A stretch of 64,000 nucleotides of DNA from Streptomyces sp. NBC_00483 (GCF_036013745.1 NZ_CP107880.1:6200001-6264000); one strand, 5' to 3'. Numbered from the stretch's first letter, positions 32,709-42,016 are shown. The notes: generated by a model not told the origin, from the letters alone. Made by a program: numbers and translations.

Positions 32709-34418
32709 ATGGCCAGGGAATTCCAACGCGGCCACAAGGCCAAGATCAGTGACCTCACCGCTGGCACGGATCTGTACGTAGGTGTACAGATCACCGGCCC
32801 CGGACTGAGCTTCGACATCAGCTGCTTCGGCCTCGACGCCGACGAGCGGTTGTCCGACGACCGGTACTTCGTCTTCTTCAACCAGCCGAAAACGCCCGAG
32901 GAATCCGTCCAGCTGCTCGGCGCACAGGCCGGTGACACGGAGTCCTTCCGCGTCACACTCGAGAAGATCCCCGCGAACATCCAAAAGCTTTCGTTCACCG
33001 CGACCATCGACGGTGCCGGGCAGATGTCGCAGGTCGCTCCCGGATACATCCGTATCGTCGCCGGTGGTGAGGAAGTCGCGCGGTATTCCTTCCAGGGTGG
33101 TGAGTTCTCCACCGAGCGTGCGGTGATGCTGGGCGATTTCTATCTGAAGGACGTGTGGCGGTTCGCCGCTGTCGGGCAGGGCTTCGACGGGGGCCTGGAC
33201 GCGCTGCTGAAGAACTTCGGTGGCGAGGTCGCGGAGGAGGAGCCCGCTGCCGCGCCAGAGCAGTCCGCGGCCCCCAGCTTCGCGCCTCCCGCCCAGGCCG
33301 CCGCACCGCCGTCCTTCGGGGCCCCGGCAGCGCCCGCTCCGGCACCCGCGCCTGCCCCGCCCGCACCCGCTCCGGCGCCCGAGCCGATGCCGCAGAACAC
33401 CGCCACCCCGGCGGCGCCCCCGCCCCCGCCGGCCCCCGCGCCTTCGGTGCACGCGGCGCCCACCATCGCCGCCCCGCTCGCCACGCCGCCGGGCACGGTC
33501 CCGCCGCCCCCGGCGCCGACCGCTCCGAACCCGTACGGCCAGCAGCCACCCCAGCAGCCGCAGTTCGGCCAGGTCCCCGGCCAGGGCGGCGCATCCCTGC
33601 CGCCCGGCTACGGCCAGCAGCCCCAGACTCCGCCCGCTCCGCAGGGCTTCGGGCAGCAGCCCCAGACGCCCCCTGCTCAGCATGTCTTCGGCCAGCCCCC
33701 GGCCGCTCCCTCCCCGCAGGGTGCGCCGCAGGGCATCCCCCAGCAGGCAGCCTCGCCGGGCGTGGCCGCCGCCCTGGAGAAGTTCCGCGAGGCTCCGACG
33801 GGGCAGCGCTGGACGCTCCAGAACAAGAAGCTGATCCGGGTCGACCTCGGAGCCGGTGGCGACCAGCCCGTCCTCGCCCGCCAGGGCAGCATGGTGCTCT
33901 ACCAGGGCAAGGTCGAATTCAGCTACAAGGGCGCCGGGTTCGCGGGCCGCATCGTGGGCAACGCCACCGGCCAGGAGATGCAGCTGATGCGCTGCTCCGG
34001 CCGTGGCCAGGTCTTCTTCGCGGAAGAGGCCACCCACGTGCACCCCGTCGAGCTCCAGGGCGACGCGATCTGCGTCTCCGCGGAGAACGTCCTCGCGTTC
34101 GACGAGAGCCTGCAGCACGAAGTCCGCAGGATCGAAGGGCACGGCATCCCCGGAGGGGCCCTGTTCGTGCTCCAGTTCCAGGGCACCGGAACGGTCGTCG
34201 TGAAGACCCACGGCACGCCCGTCGTGCTGCCGGTCACGCCCACCACGTTCGCCGACTCCAACGCCGTCGTGGCCTGGTCCGCGGCCTCGCAGGCGATCGT
34301 CTCCAACCAGGTCCGCATGCGCCGCAACGCCTATCCGGGCGACAGCGGCGAAGGCGTCAACCTGCAGTTCCGGGGCGCACCCGGCAACTTCATCGTCGTC
34401 CAGCCGTACGAGGTCTGA
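32709..34418 (+). CDS. TerD domain - AIM24 domain fusion protein
   Basis: 569 aa from ATG 32709. Residues 1-180 are a TerD domain (KISDLTAGTDLYVGVQITG, FNQPKTPEES), which in tellurite-resistance proteins binds calcium. A Pro/Ala/Gln-rich linker (about 185-355) follows, and the C-terminal 215 residues are an AIM24/DUF124 beta-barrel (VLARQGSMVLYQGKVEF, LQFQGTGTVVVKTHG). TerD proteins sit in membrane-associated stress complexes; AIM24 function in bacteria is unknown. It starts an operon of three AIM24 genes spaced 11-18 nt apart. Confidence 0.88.
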   Translation: MAREFQRGHKAKISDLTAGTDLYVGVQITGPGLSFDISCFGLDADERLSDDRYFVFFNQPKTPEESVQLLGAQAGDTESFRVTLEKIPANIQKLSFTATIDGAGQMSQVAPGYIRIVAGGEEVARYSFQGGEFSTERAVMLGDFYLKDVWRFAAVGQGFDGGLDALLKNFGGEVAEEEPAAAPEQSAAPSFAPPAQAAAPPSFGAPAAPAPAPAPAPPAPAPAPEPMPQNTATPAAPPPPPAPAPSVHAAPTIAAPLATPPGTVPPPPAPTAPNPYGQQPPQQPQFGQVPGQGGASLPPGYGQQPQTPPAPQGFGQQPQTPPAQHVFGQPPAAPSPQGAPQGIPQQAASPGVAAALEKFREAPTGQRWTLQNKKLIRVDLGAGGDQPVLARQGSMVLYQGKVEFSYKGAGFAGRIVGNATGQEMQLMRCSGRGQVFFAEEATHVHPVELQGDAICVSAENVLAFDESLQHEVRRIEGHGIPGGALFVLQFQGTGTVVVKTHGTPVVLPVTPTTFADSNAVVAWSAASQAIVSNQVRMRRNAYPGDSGEGVNLQFRGAPGNFIVVQPYEV

Positions 34419-34429
34419 GGGAGCCCGTC

Positions 34430-35110
34430 ATGAACCAGCCGCTCGCGGGCTTCGCCCCGACCCCGGTAGCCGCCCGCATGGAGAACCACGGCAGCAACAT
34501 GCTGAAGGTCGCCATGCAGACCGGAAACGACCTCTTCGCGCGCGTGGGCTCGATGGTCGCCTACGAAGGCTTCGTCCAGTACGAGCCCAACCCGCCCGCC
34601 GTCCGCCAGATCGCCCGTGACTGGATGACCGGTGAGGGCGCGCCTCTTATGAAGTGCTCCGGTGACGGCCTGCTCTACCTCGCCGACTATGGCGCGGACG
34701 TCGTCGTCATCAACCTCGGTGGCGAGTCGATCTCCGTCAACGGCACCAACCTCCTCGCCTTCGACGCGCACCTCCAGTGGGGCGTCGAGCGGGTGAAGGG
34801 CCTCGCCAAGTTCACCGGGCAGGGCCTGTGGAACATCACGGTCAGCGGGCAGGGGCACGTCGCCCTGACCTCGCGCGGCACCCCCATCGTGGTCGACTGC
34901 GGCCGCGGCGAGGACGAGACCTACGTGGACCCCGACGCGCTCATCGCCTGGTCGCCGAGCCTGAAGGTGAAGGGCAAGCGCAGCTTCAGGGCCGGCTCGC
35001 TCATCGGGCGCGGCAGTGGCGAGGCCTACCAGATGGGCTTCTCCGGGGAAGGCATCGTCGTCGTACAGCCCAGTGAGGACAGCACCGACCGCCTCCGAGT
35101 CCGGGGCTGA
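34430..35110 (+). CDS. AIM24 family protein
   Basis: 226 aa from ATG 34430, with GAGGGAG 5-6 nt upstream, 11 nt after the TerD fusion. A single AIM24 domain: FARVGSMVAYEGFVQYE, KCSGDGLLYLADYGADV, NITVSGQGHVALTSRG. It is a paralogue of the C-terminal domain of the preceding protein and of the next gene. Probably a structural or scaffold partner; no catalytic residues are evident. Confidence 0.88.
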   Translation: MNQPLAGFAPTPVAARMENHGSNMLKVAMQTGNDLFARVGSMVAYEGFVQYEPNPPAVRQIARDWMTGEGAPLMKCSGDGLLYLADYGADVVVINLGGESISVNGTNLLAFDAHLQWGVERVKGLAKFTGQGLWNITVSGQGHVALTSRGTPIVVDCGRGEDETYVDPDALIAWSPSLKVKGKRSFRAGSLIGRGSGEAYQMGFSGEGIVVVQPSEDSTDRLRVRG

Positions 35111-35128
35111 GGGGGAGCGAAGAACACC

Positions 35129-35884
35129 ATGCAGAGTCCGCTTTTCGCGCACACCGAGCAGCAGTCCCAGGAGCGCTACACGGTGCAGAACCCGCAGATG
35201 CTGCGGGTCGCCCTGGAAGGTCACGACGACATCCTCGCCCGCAAGGGCGCAATGGTCGCCTACCAGGGGCTGATGGAGTTCGACGGTGAGTACCAGACGT
35301 CCGGACAGCAGCGCGCCCGCGCGCACACCGGCGAGGGCCTCAGCCTGATGCGCTGCCACGGGCAGGGCACCGTCTACCTGGCGAACCTCGCCCAGTACAT
35401 CCACGTAGTGGATGTCGAGCAGGACGGTCTGACCGTCGACAGCAGCTACGTGCTGGCGATGGATTCCTCGCTGCACCACGAAGTCGTCGCCGTGGACAGC
35501 CAGTTCGGGATCTCCGGCTCCGGCAAGTACCAGCTCAACATCACCGGGCACGGCAAGGTCGCGCTGATGACGTCCGGCCAGCCGCTGATGCTCCAGGTCA
35601 CGCCCGACCGGTACGTCAATGCCGACGCGGACGCCATTGTCGCCTGGTCCACCGGGCTCCGGGTGCAGATGCAGGCGCAGACGCATTCGTCCGGCGTCTG
35701 GCGGCGCCGGGGCAACACCGGCGAGGGCTGGGAGCTCAGCTTCATGGGCAGCGGTTACGCGCTCGTCCAGCCCAGCGAGCTGCTGCCGCCGCAGCACGCG
35801 GCGACCGGCGGGGGCCTCGCCGCGCAGTACGGCATGGGGCAGCAGGGCGCCCGTGGCCAGAACCAGGGGAACGTCTGGAGCTAG
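35129..35884 (+). CDS. AIM24 family protein
   Basis: 251 aa from ATG 35129 with GGGGGAG upstream. Third AIM24 member (LARKGAMVAYQGLMEFDG, RCHGQGTVYLANLAQ), with a Gly/Gln-rich tail. Each of the three proteins has a Gly-Ser/Ala-Met-Val turn at the same place, so they may assemble together. A 42-bp palindrome follows its stop. Confidence 0.88.
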   Translation: MQSPLFAHTEQQSQERYTVQNPQMLRVALEGHDDILARKGAMVAYQGLMEFDGEYQTSGQQRARAHTGEGLSLMRCHGQGTVYLANLAQYIHVVDVEQDGLTVDSSYVLAMDSSLHHEVVAVDSQFGISGSGKYQLNITGHGKVALMTSGQPLMLQVTPDRYVNADADAIVAWSTGLRVQMQAQTHSSGVWRRRGNTGEGWELSFMGSGYALVQPSELLPPQHAATGGGLAAQYGMGQQGARGQNQGNVWS

Positions 35885-35890
35885 GCAGGT

Positions 35891-35932
35891 ATGCGTAAGG
35901 GGCGGTCACCATGGTGACCGCCCCTTACGCAT
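35891..35932. terminator. Perfect 42-bp palindrome, bidirectional terminator
   Basis: Every base of 35891-35932 is part of one perfect palindrome centred on CCATGG, giving a stem of up to 20 bp with almost no loop. It lies 6 nt from each of two convergent stop codons. Confidence 0.9.
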
Positions 35933-35938
35933 GTCCTT

Positions 35939-36463
35939 CTAGAGCCGTGCTCGGGTGGCTTCCACCAGACGGACGACAGAGGTGTCGGCGACCTCTGCGA
36001 CCTCGGAGTACGGGAACCAGCGCAGGTCCAGGGACTCGTCGCTGATGGCTTCCGTGGCGTCCGCCGGGGCGAGCGCCGCGTACTGCACGTCCAGGTGCTG
36101 GGTGCACGGCCCCGGAATCGGGTGCCGGTCCAGACGGACCGGGCCGCCCTCCAGGAGAGTGAGGCCGGGGATGCCCGACTCCTCCGTGGCCTCGCGCAGG
36201 GCCGCGGCCCGCAGAGTCGGGTCGCTCTGCTCGCAGTGGCCACCCATCTGAAGCCACATCTGCAGCTTCTTGTGGAGCGTGAGCAGTACGCGCCCGCGCG
36301 CGGGGTCGATGACAAGGGCGCTCGCCGTGATGTGCCCCGCGGTGCAGGGCTTCCACAGGCCGTCGGCGCCGTGCTCCGACAGATGGTCCAGGTAGGCCTG
36401 GCGCAGGTCCGGCTGGTCCTCGTAGCTCTTGAGCACGAGGACCGTGTCGTCGTACAGGCTCAC
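35939..36463 (-). CDS. NUDIX hydrolase
   Basis: 174 aa from GTG 36463, overlapping the stop of the upstream gene (GTGA), so translation is coupled. The Nudix box is GGHCEQSDPTLRAAALREA followed by TEESGI; its second half (REx2EExG) is intact and its first half is slightly off consensus. The substrate is probably a nucleoside diphosphate derivative, but nothing in the sequence fixes which. Confidence 0.88.
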   Translation of the reverse strand: MSLYDDTVLVLKSYEDQPDLRQAYLDHLSEHGADGLWKPCTAGHITASALVIDPARGRVLLTLHKKLQMWLQMGGHCEQSDPTLRAAALREATEESGIPGLTLLEGGPVRLDRHPIPGPCTQHLDVQYAALAPADATEAISDESLDLRWFPYSEVAEVADTSVVRLVEATRARL

Positions 36464-37932
36464 TTGTCGGAGTCGCCCTCGCTCTTGTCGCCCTCGCCCT
36501 TGTCGTCCTCGTCCTTCTTCAGGTTCGGCTTCTCCACGGAGCCGCCGCTCGCCGCCTCGCCGAGCATCTTGTCGATCTCGGAGAAGTCCAGCTGCTCGTC
36601 GCGGTGCACGAAGCCGTCCGGGTCGTCCAGGTCGGACGCCGTCGGCAGCATGTCCGGGTGCGCCCACAGGCCGTCCCGCCCGTCCACACCACGCGCGTCG
36701 GTGAGCGAGGCCCACAGGCGCGAGGCGTCACGCAGGCGCCGCGGACGCAGCTCCAGGCCGATCAGCGTCGCGAACGTCTGCTCCGCGGGGCCACCGGTCG
36801 CACGGCGGCGGCGCAGCGTCTCGCGCAGCGCGTCGGCGGACGACAGGCGCGGCTTCGCGGCCGCGTGGACCACCGCGTCGACCCAGCCCTCGACGAGCGC
36901 GAGAGCCGTCTCCAGGCGGGCCAGAGCGGCCTTCTGCTCCGGGGAGTCCTCCGGCTGGAACATGCCCTGCTGGAGTGCTTCCTGGATCTGCTCGGGGTTC
37001 TGCGGGTCGAACTGGCCGACCACGTCCTCCAGCTTCGAGGTGTCGACCTTGATCCCGCGCGCGTATCCCTCGACCGCACCGAACAGGTGCGAGCGCAGCC
37101 ACGGCACGTGCGAGAACAGCCGCTGGTGGGCCGCCTCGCGCAGCGCCAGGTAGAGGCGGACCTCCTCCTGCGGGATCCCGAGGTCCTTGCCGAAGGCCTC
37201 GACGTTCAGCGGCAGCAGCGCGGCCTTGCCGGCCGGGGCCAGGGGCAGGCCGATGTCCGTGGACCCGACGACCTCGCCCGCGAGCACGCCGATGGCCTGC
37301 CCGATCTGCTGGCCGAACATGGCACCGCCCATGGAGCGCATCATGCCGATCAGCGGGCCCGCCATGGCCTGCATCTCCTCGGGCAGCACATCGCCCATGG
37401 CCATGCCGACGCGCTCGGCGACCGGGTCGACGAGCTCCTTCCACACCGGGAGGGTCGCCTCGACCCACTCGGCGCGGCTCCAGGCCACCGCCGAGTGCGC
37501 GCCCGAAGGCAGCGACGTCGCGTCGTCCAGCCACAGGTCGGCCAGGCGCACGGCCTCCTGGACCGCGGTGCGCTCGGCGGGGCCCACGCTGGAGTCCTTG
37601 ACGCCGTCCTGCGTGCCCTGCGAGACGGTCTGGCGGGCGATGTCCTTGGCCATGTCCCAGTTCACCGGCCCGCCCTCGTAGGAGAGCATCTGGCCGAGCT
37701 GCTGGAACGCGGCGCCCAGATCGTTCGGATTCATCGAGCCGAACATGGCCGCGAACGGGTTGTCCCCGCCCTCGCCGCCCGGGCCGCCCGCGCCGGGCAG
37801 GCCCGGGAACCCGAATCCGAACGGGCCGGCCGGTCCCTGACCGCCACCGCCCTGCTGGTCCTTCTTCTTGCCCTCGTCGCCGTCTTCCGGCTCCTCCGGC
37901 GGAAGGCCGAAACCGAATGGGGTGTCACTCAC
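36460..37932 (-). CDS. DUF2342 (putative zinc-dependent metalloprotease) family protein
   Basis: 490 aa from GTG 37932 with GAGGAA upstream. A Gly/Pro-rich N-terminus precedes the conserved core (MAMGDVLPEEMQAMAGPLIG, LYLALREAAHQRLFSHVPWL), and the C-terminus is a Lys/Asp/Glu tail. EAAHQRLF with downstream His is what the family name rests on; activity has not been shown to my knowledge. A similar gene occurs throughout actinobacteria. It is the first gene of a two-gene operon with the NUDIX hydrolase. Confidence 0.82.
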   Translation of the reverse strand: MSDTPFGFGLPPEEPEDGDEGKKKDQQGGGGQGPAGPFGFGFPGLPGAGGPGGEGGDNPFAAMFGSMNPNDLGAAFQQLGQMLSYEGGPVNWDMAKDIARQTVSQGTQDGVKDSSVGPAERTAVQEAVRLADLWLDDATSLPSGAHSAVAWSRAEWVEATLPVWKELVDPVAERVGMAMGDVLPEEMQAMAGPLIGMMRSMGGAMFGQQIGQAIGVLAGEVVGSTDIGLPLAPAGKAALLPLNVEAFGKDLGIPQEEVRLYLALREAAHQRLFSHVPWLRSHLFGAVEGYARGIKVDTSKLEDVVGQFDPQNPEQIQEALQQGMFQPEDSPEQKAALARLETALALVEGWVDAVVHAAAKPRLSSADALRETLRRRRATGGPAEQTFATLIGLELRPRRLRDASRLWASLTDARGVDGRDGLWAHPDMLPTASDLDDPDGFVHRDEQLDFSEIDKMLGEAASGGSVEKPNLKKDEDDKGEGDKSEGDSDK

Positions 37933-38124
37933 GGGATTCCTCGGCTGGTTGGGCCGCCGGCTTCTGGGCCCGGCGGCGACTGCCCGACTACACACCCAGC
38001 GTAGACACCATGGCCGGATCGGGCCTCAGTGCTTCGCCGACTCATTGCCTGCGGCAGGATGGATGCCTCCTGGTACGTACGCGTCATACACGTACGTACT
38101 GAAGACAACCGCTGGAGACGCCCG

Positions 38125-39237
38125 GTGAGTTCCCCAGATCCGCAGGTTCGCGCAGCGCGAAACCCTGCATCCAGTTCAGCCGTCCGCGGCCCCGTCGTCG
38201 CGGTCACCGGTGCCGCGTCCGGCATCGGAGCCCTGCTCACCGAGCGGCTCGCCGCTTCGGACGAGATCAAGCAGGTCCTCGCCATCGACGAGCGGCGCGG
38301 CGAGTGCACGTCCGCGACCTGGCACGTCCTGGATGTGCGGGACCCGGCCATCGCCGAGAAGCTGCGCGGCGCCGACGTCGTCGTGCACCTGGCCCTCGAC
38401 CTCGACCTGGAGTCCGACCCCGCCGCCCGCACCGCCTACAACGTGCGGGGCACCCAGACGGTGCTCACCGCCGCGGCCGCCGCGGGCGTGCACCGCGTCG
38501 TCCTGTGCACCTCGACGATGGTCTACGGAGCCCTTGAGGACAACGAGCTCCCGCTCGCCGAGGACGCGGAACTGCGCGCCACCGCGGAGGCGACCGGAGT
38601 CGGCGACCTCCTGGAGGTCGAGCGACTCGCCCGCCGCGCCCCCCGCGCGCACCCCGGCCTGAACGTCACGGTGGTGCGCCCGGCGGTGCTCGTCGGCGGT
38701 ACGGACACGGCGCTCACCCGGTACTTCGAGTCGCCGCGCCTCCTTGTAGTGGCCGGTTCGCGGCCCGCCTGGCAGTTCTGCCACGTGGACGACCTGTGCA
38801 GCGCCCTGGAGCACGCGGCCCTGGAGAAGGTCGACGGAGAGCTCGCGGTCGGCTGCGACGGCTGGCTGGAGCAGGAGGAGGTCGAGGAGCTCAGCGGCAT
38901 CCGGCGCATGGAGCTGCCCTCCGCCGTCGCCCTGGGCGCTGCGGCCCGGCTGCACCGGATCGGCCTGACGCCCTCCCCGGCGGGCGACCTCGCCTACACG
39001 ATGTACCCGTGGGTGGTCAGCGGGAGCCGGCTCCACGATTCCGGATGGCGACCCCAGTGGACCAACGAGGAGGTCCTCGCGGAACTGCTCGAGGAGGTCG
39101 CGGGCCGGCGCACCGTCGCGGGCCGACGCCTCGGCCGCAAGGACGCGACGGCGGCCGGTGCCGCGGGCGCGACCGTCGCTCTCCTGGGCACGGCGGCCGT
39201 AGTGCGGCGCGTGCGGAAGGCGCGGCGGCGCATCTGA
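38125..39237 (+). CDS. SDR family NAD-dependent epimerase/dehydratase
   Basis: 370 aa from GTG 38125 (GGAG about 8 nt upstream). The glycine motif TGAASGIGALL is followed by DVVVHLALDLD and the strand VVLCTSTMVYGA. The tyrosine of MVYGALEDN is at the Ser-x-x-x-Tyr area, but a clear YxxxK is not visible, so catalytic competence is uncertain. The C-terminus (AGAAGATVALLGTAAVVRRV) may be a weak membrane anchor followed by a basic tail. Function unknown. Confidence 0.8.
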   Translation: MSSPDPQVRAARNPASSSAVRGPVVAVTGAASGIGALLTERLAASDEIKQVLAIDERRGECTSATWHVLDVRDPAIAEKLRGADVVVHLALDLDLESDPAARTAYNVRGTQTVLTAAAAAGVHRVVLCTSTMVYGALEDNELPLAEDAELRATAEATGVGDLLEVERLARRAPRAHPGLNVTVVRPAVLVGGTDTALTRYFESPRLLVVAGSRPAWQFCHVDDLCSALEHAALEKVDGELAVGCDGWLEQEEVEELSGIRRMELPSAVALGAAARLHRIGLTPSPAGDLAYTMYPWVVSGSRLHDSGWRPQWTNEEVLAELLEEVAGRRTVAGRRLGRKDATAAGAAGATVALLGTAAVVRRVRKARRRI

Positions 39238-39333
39238 GGCTCGCGCACCTGTAGGAGGCTCCAAGCCGGTAGGCGCGCGTGCCGGTCGAAAACGCTATTC
39301 ACGGTTGTCGGCGGCGTGCGGCACGATGAGGGC

Positions 39334-39798
39334 ATGGCACCCACTGAGCACGACCACCCCGGCGAGCTGAGGGCACAGGACCCGATCCAATTGCTCGCCG
39401 TCCGAGAGACGCCGCTCTCCATCGACGAGGTCTTCCGGGCCGTCGGTGACGACGCGGCGGGCGGCACCGCGCTCTTCGTGGGGACCGTGCGCAATCACGA
39501 CGGCGGGGCCGACGTGGACAAGCTGGGCTACTCCTGCCACCCGACCGCCGAGGCGGAGATGCGGCGTGTCGCGGAGAAGGTCGTCGCCGAGTACCCCGTG
39601 CGCGCCCTGGCGGCCGTTCACCGAGTCGGCGATCTGACGGTGGGCGATCTCGCGGTCGTCGTCGCCGTGTCCTGCCCGCACCGGGGCGAGGCCTTCGAGG
39701 CCTGCCGCAAGCTCATCGACGACCTGAAGCACGAAGTGCCGATCTGGAAGCACCAGACGTTCTCGGACGGCACCGAGGAGTGGGTCGGCGCCTGCTAG
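39334..39798 (+). CDS. moaE: Molybdopterin synthase catalytic subunit MoaE
   Basis: 154 aa. Conserved MoaE motifs: GGTALFVGTVRNHDGG, SCPHRGEAFEACRKLIDD and HEVPIWKHQTF with the catalytic lysine. With MoaD it converts precursor Z to molybdopterin; MoaD is recharged by MoeZ-type proteins, and moeZ lies 31 kb away in this window. ATG 39334 starts 6 nt after CACGAT (39322-39327), suggesting a leaderless mRNA. Confidence 0.92.
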   Translation: MAPTEHDHPGELRAQDPIQLLAVRETPLSIDEVFRAVGDDAAGGTALFVGTVRNHDGGADVDKLGYSCHPTAEAEMRRVAEKVVAEYPVRALAAVHRVGDLTVGDLAVVVAVSCPHRGEAFEACRKLIDDLKHEVPIWKHQTFSDGTEEWVGAC

Positions 39799-39825
39799 GG
39801 CCCGTCTTCAGACTCCCTGGGCCCT
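39797..39825 (+). terminator. Possible terminator after moaE
   Basis: AGGGCCC (39797-39803) pairs with GGGCCCT (39819-39825) over a 15-nt loop. Weak. Confidence 0.4.
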
Positions 39826-39957
39826 GTCTGGCCGACTCCGGTGGGGCTTAAGGGGGTTCCGGTTGCGTAACCGCCCCCCGGCGGCGAGCGTTGGGACAGC
39901 GGATGGTTAATCTGCTGATACGTCAGTGGCAGTCGCTCATGGGGTCGGGAGGTCGGC

Positions 39958-40122
39958 ATGGCAGCGCTCCTGTGGTTGCTCATCCCGGTTGTCGCTGCGG
40001 TGGCTGCCGGATTCTGGGGCATCTGGGCCGGCCGTCAGCGCCACAAGACCGGTGACGTCACCGAACTCAGTGGTTACGCGCGTTTCCGTGAGGCGATGGA
40101 GAAGTCGCACCAAGGGACCTGA
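39958..40122 (+). CDS. 54-aa membrane protein
   Basis: MAALLWLLIPVVAAVAAGFW begins a single N-terminal membrane helix, followed by a hydrophilic tail ending EAMEKSHQGT. GGGAGG lies 5 nt before ATG 39958. The tail's size and charge suggest a cytoplasmic tag on a membrane anchor. No known function; it is 51 nt upstream of the PDZ protease gene. Confidence 0.75.
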   Translation: MAALLWLLIPVVAAVAAGFWGIWAGRQRHKTGDVTELSGYARFREAMEKSHQGT

Positions 40123-40173
40123 CGAGCCCGGCCCCACAGGTGCGTCGACAGGGTCGTCCCGTACTGTCGTTCC

Positions 40174-41262
40174 ATGCCACGCCGCACTGCGACGATGCTC
40201 GCCTCGACCCTGATGCTGATCGCGCTCTTGTGCGCGGGGGTGCTCATCAAAGTGCCCTACGCGGAGATGTCGCCGGGACCGACGGTGAACACCCTCGCGG
40301 ACCACGGCGGCGAACCCGTGATCCAGATCTCCGGACACAAGACGTACGACGCCTCCGGCCACCTGAACATGACGACGGTCCGCGTCACCAGCGCCGACTA
40401 CAACATGAACCTGGTGTCGGCCGTCTACGGGTGGCTCGCGCACGACAGCATCGTGGTGCCGCACGAGACGCTCTACCCGGACGGCCAGACCGAGCAGCAG
40501 TCCTCGCAGCAGAACGCCGAGGAGTTCAGCCAGTCCCAGGAGAGCGCCAAGGTGGCGGCGCTGCACGAGATGGGCATCCCCGTGAAGTCCTGGGTGATCG
40601 TCTCCAGTGTCGTCAAGGACAGCCCGGCCCAGGGCAGGCTGCACGCCGGTGACGTCATCAAGTCCGTCGACGGCACCAAGGTCACCAAGCCCACCGACGT
40701 CGCCAAGCTCGTCACCAAGCACAAGCCGGGCGAGAACGTCGTCTTCACGGTCGTGCCCGTCAAGGAGGCGGCCGCAGCCGAAAAGGCCGGCAAGGAAGCG
40801 ACCCGCACGAAGAACGTGACGATCAAGACGGAGAAGGCCGAGGACGACCGCGCGATCGTCGGCATCCAGGCGGGGACCGACCACACCTTCCCGTTCGAGA
40901 TCGACATCAAGCTCGCCGACGTGGGCGGTCCGAGTGCGGGTCTGATGTTCTCGCTCGGCATCGTCGACAAGCTCACGTCGGACGACCTGACCGGTGGCAA
41001 GTTCGTGGCCGGCACCGGCACCATCGACGACGACGGCAAGGTCGGCCCCATCGGCGGCATCGGCATGAAGACCGTCGGCGCGCGCGACAAGGGCGCGCAG
41101 TACTTCCTGACGCCGAAGGACAACTGCGCCACCGCGGCGAAGGACACCCCGGACGGCCTCACGCTCGTCAAGGTGGACACCATCGACGACGCGATGGACG
41201 CCCTGAAGGACATCCGCAGCGGCAACACGGCGGACCTGACCACCTGCACGGCCAAGGGCTGA
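40174..41262 (+). CDS. PDZ domain-containing Lon-like (S16) membrane protease
   Basis: 362 aa. An N-terminal membrane anchor (residues 7-27) precedes a PDZ domain (VVKDSPAQGRLHAGDVIKSVDG) and a Lon-type proteolytic domain with catalytic Ser in GGPSAGLMFSLG and Lys in GGIGMKTVGA. No ATPase domain is present. This is the YlbL-like class of membrane-anchored proteases, acting outside the membrane. TACTGT (40162-40167) ends 6 nt before ATG 40174, so a leaderless transcript is likely. Confidence 0.92.
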   Translation: MPRRTATMLASTLMLIALLCAGVLIKVPYAEMSPGPTVNTLADHGGEPVIQISGHKTYDASGHLNMTTVRVTSADYNMNLVSAVYGWLAHDSIVVPHETLYPDGQTEQQSSQQNAEEFSQSQESAKVAALHEMGIPVKSWVIVSSVVKDSPAQGRLHAGDVIKSVDGTKVTKPTDVAKLVTKHKPGENVVFTVVPVKEAAAAEKAGKEATRTKNVTIKTEKAEDDRAIVGIQAGTDHTFPFEIDIKLADVGGPSAGLMFSLGIVDKLTSDDLTGGKFVAGTGTIDDDGKVGPIGGIGMKTVGARDKGAQYFLTPKDNCATAAKDTPDGLTLVKVDTIDDAMDALKDIRSGNTADLTTCTAKG

Positions 41263-41280
41263 ACAGGCGCAAACACCGCA

Positions 41281-41330
41281 CTACGTAGAGGGGCGCCACC
41301 GGAGACTTCCGATGGCGCCCCTCTACGTAG
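41281..41330. terminator. Hairpin between convergent genes
   Basis: Perfect 18-bp stem, 41281-41298 with 41313-41330, 14-nt loop, placed between the PDZ protease and the PPA1309 gene. Confidence 0.85.
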
Positions 41331-41342
41331 ACGAAGAAAAGG

Positions 41343-41885
41343 TCACTCGGCGAACGTCACCGACAGGGCCTCCGCGAGCCCCGGTACGAGATTCGAGCCC
41401 GTGAGGACCTCCGTCGTCGCGTCCTTCTCGCGCAGCCGCAGCGCCGAGTCGCGGGTGCCGTCGCGCAGCACGCCGACCGTCATACGGACCTCCTGGCGGT
41501 CCGGGTGCTCGGCCACCCACTTCGTGAGCTTCGCGTTGCTGAGGCCCTCCGGGACGGACGCCTCCGCGGACGGCGGCAGCATGAGCCGCTCGACCGTCAG
41601 CGCGCAGCCCACGACGGCGTCGGGCCACGCGATGGTGCCGAGGAACTCGTCCAGCGGCTTTCCGGCAGGGATCTCGTCCTGCTCGATCGGGGTGAGGCCA
41701 GGGGCCTCCTGCTCGCCCTCGAGCCCGAGCTGGGCGGCGAGAGCGGGTTCCTGGGCGCGCAGCGCGGCGGTGTCGACGAGGGCGAAGAGGCGAGCGGGCT
41801 GGTCCCAGCCAAGCCCGGCGGCGTACTCATCGATCTCGAGTACGGCTCGGGTGAGGGGGCTCGCTGCCATGGGAGTGTTGGACAT
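41343..41885 (-). CDS. PPA1309 family protein
   Basis: 180 aa from ATG 41885 (AGGA 8 nt upstream). Acidic, soluble, no membrane segment; motifs EIDEYAAGLGWDQPARLFAL and LNAKLTKWVAEHPD-like (here SNAKLTKWVAEHPD) fit the actinobacterial PPA1309 family of unknown function. It is divergent from the UPF0182 gene. Confidence 0.8.
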   Translation of the reverse strand: MSNTPMAASPLTRAVLEIDEYAAGLGWDQPARLFALVDTAALRAQEPALAAQLGLEGEQEAPGLTPIEQDEIPAGKPLDEFLGTIAWPDAVVGCALTVERLMLPPSAEASVPEGLSNAKLTKWVAEHPDRQEVRMTVGVLRDGTRDSALRLREKDATTEVLTGSNLVPGLAEALSVTFAE

Positions 41886-42016
41886 GGTCACAATCCTGCC
41901 TCGTTCGTCGCCCGAACCGGGAACTGAGTAAAGCGTGAGTAAGTTGCATAGGTGATGGGTCCGCGTTCTCGGGGGCCCGACCGACCGACCGAATACCGAA
42001 CTTCGAGGTGCACACC

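Noticed and set aside
36460..36540. Lys/Glu/Asp tail of the DUF2342 protein as a frameshift artefact.
   Set aside because: The frame stays open, ends in a coupled GTGA overlap with the next gene, and charged tails are common in this family.
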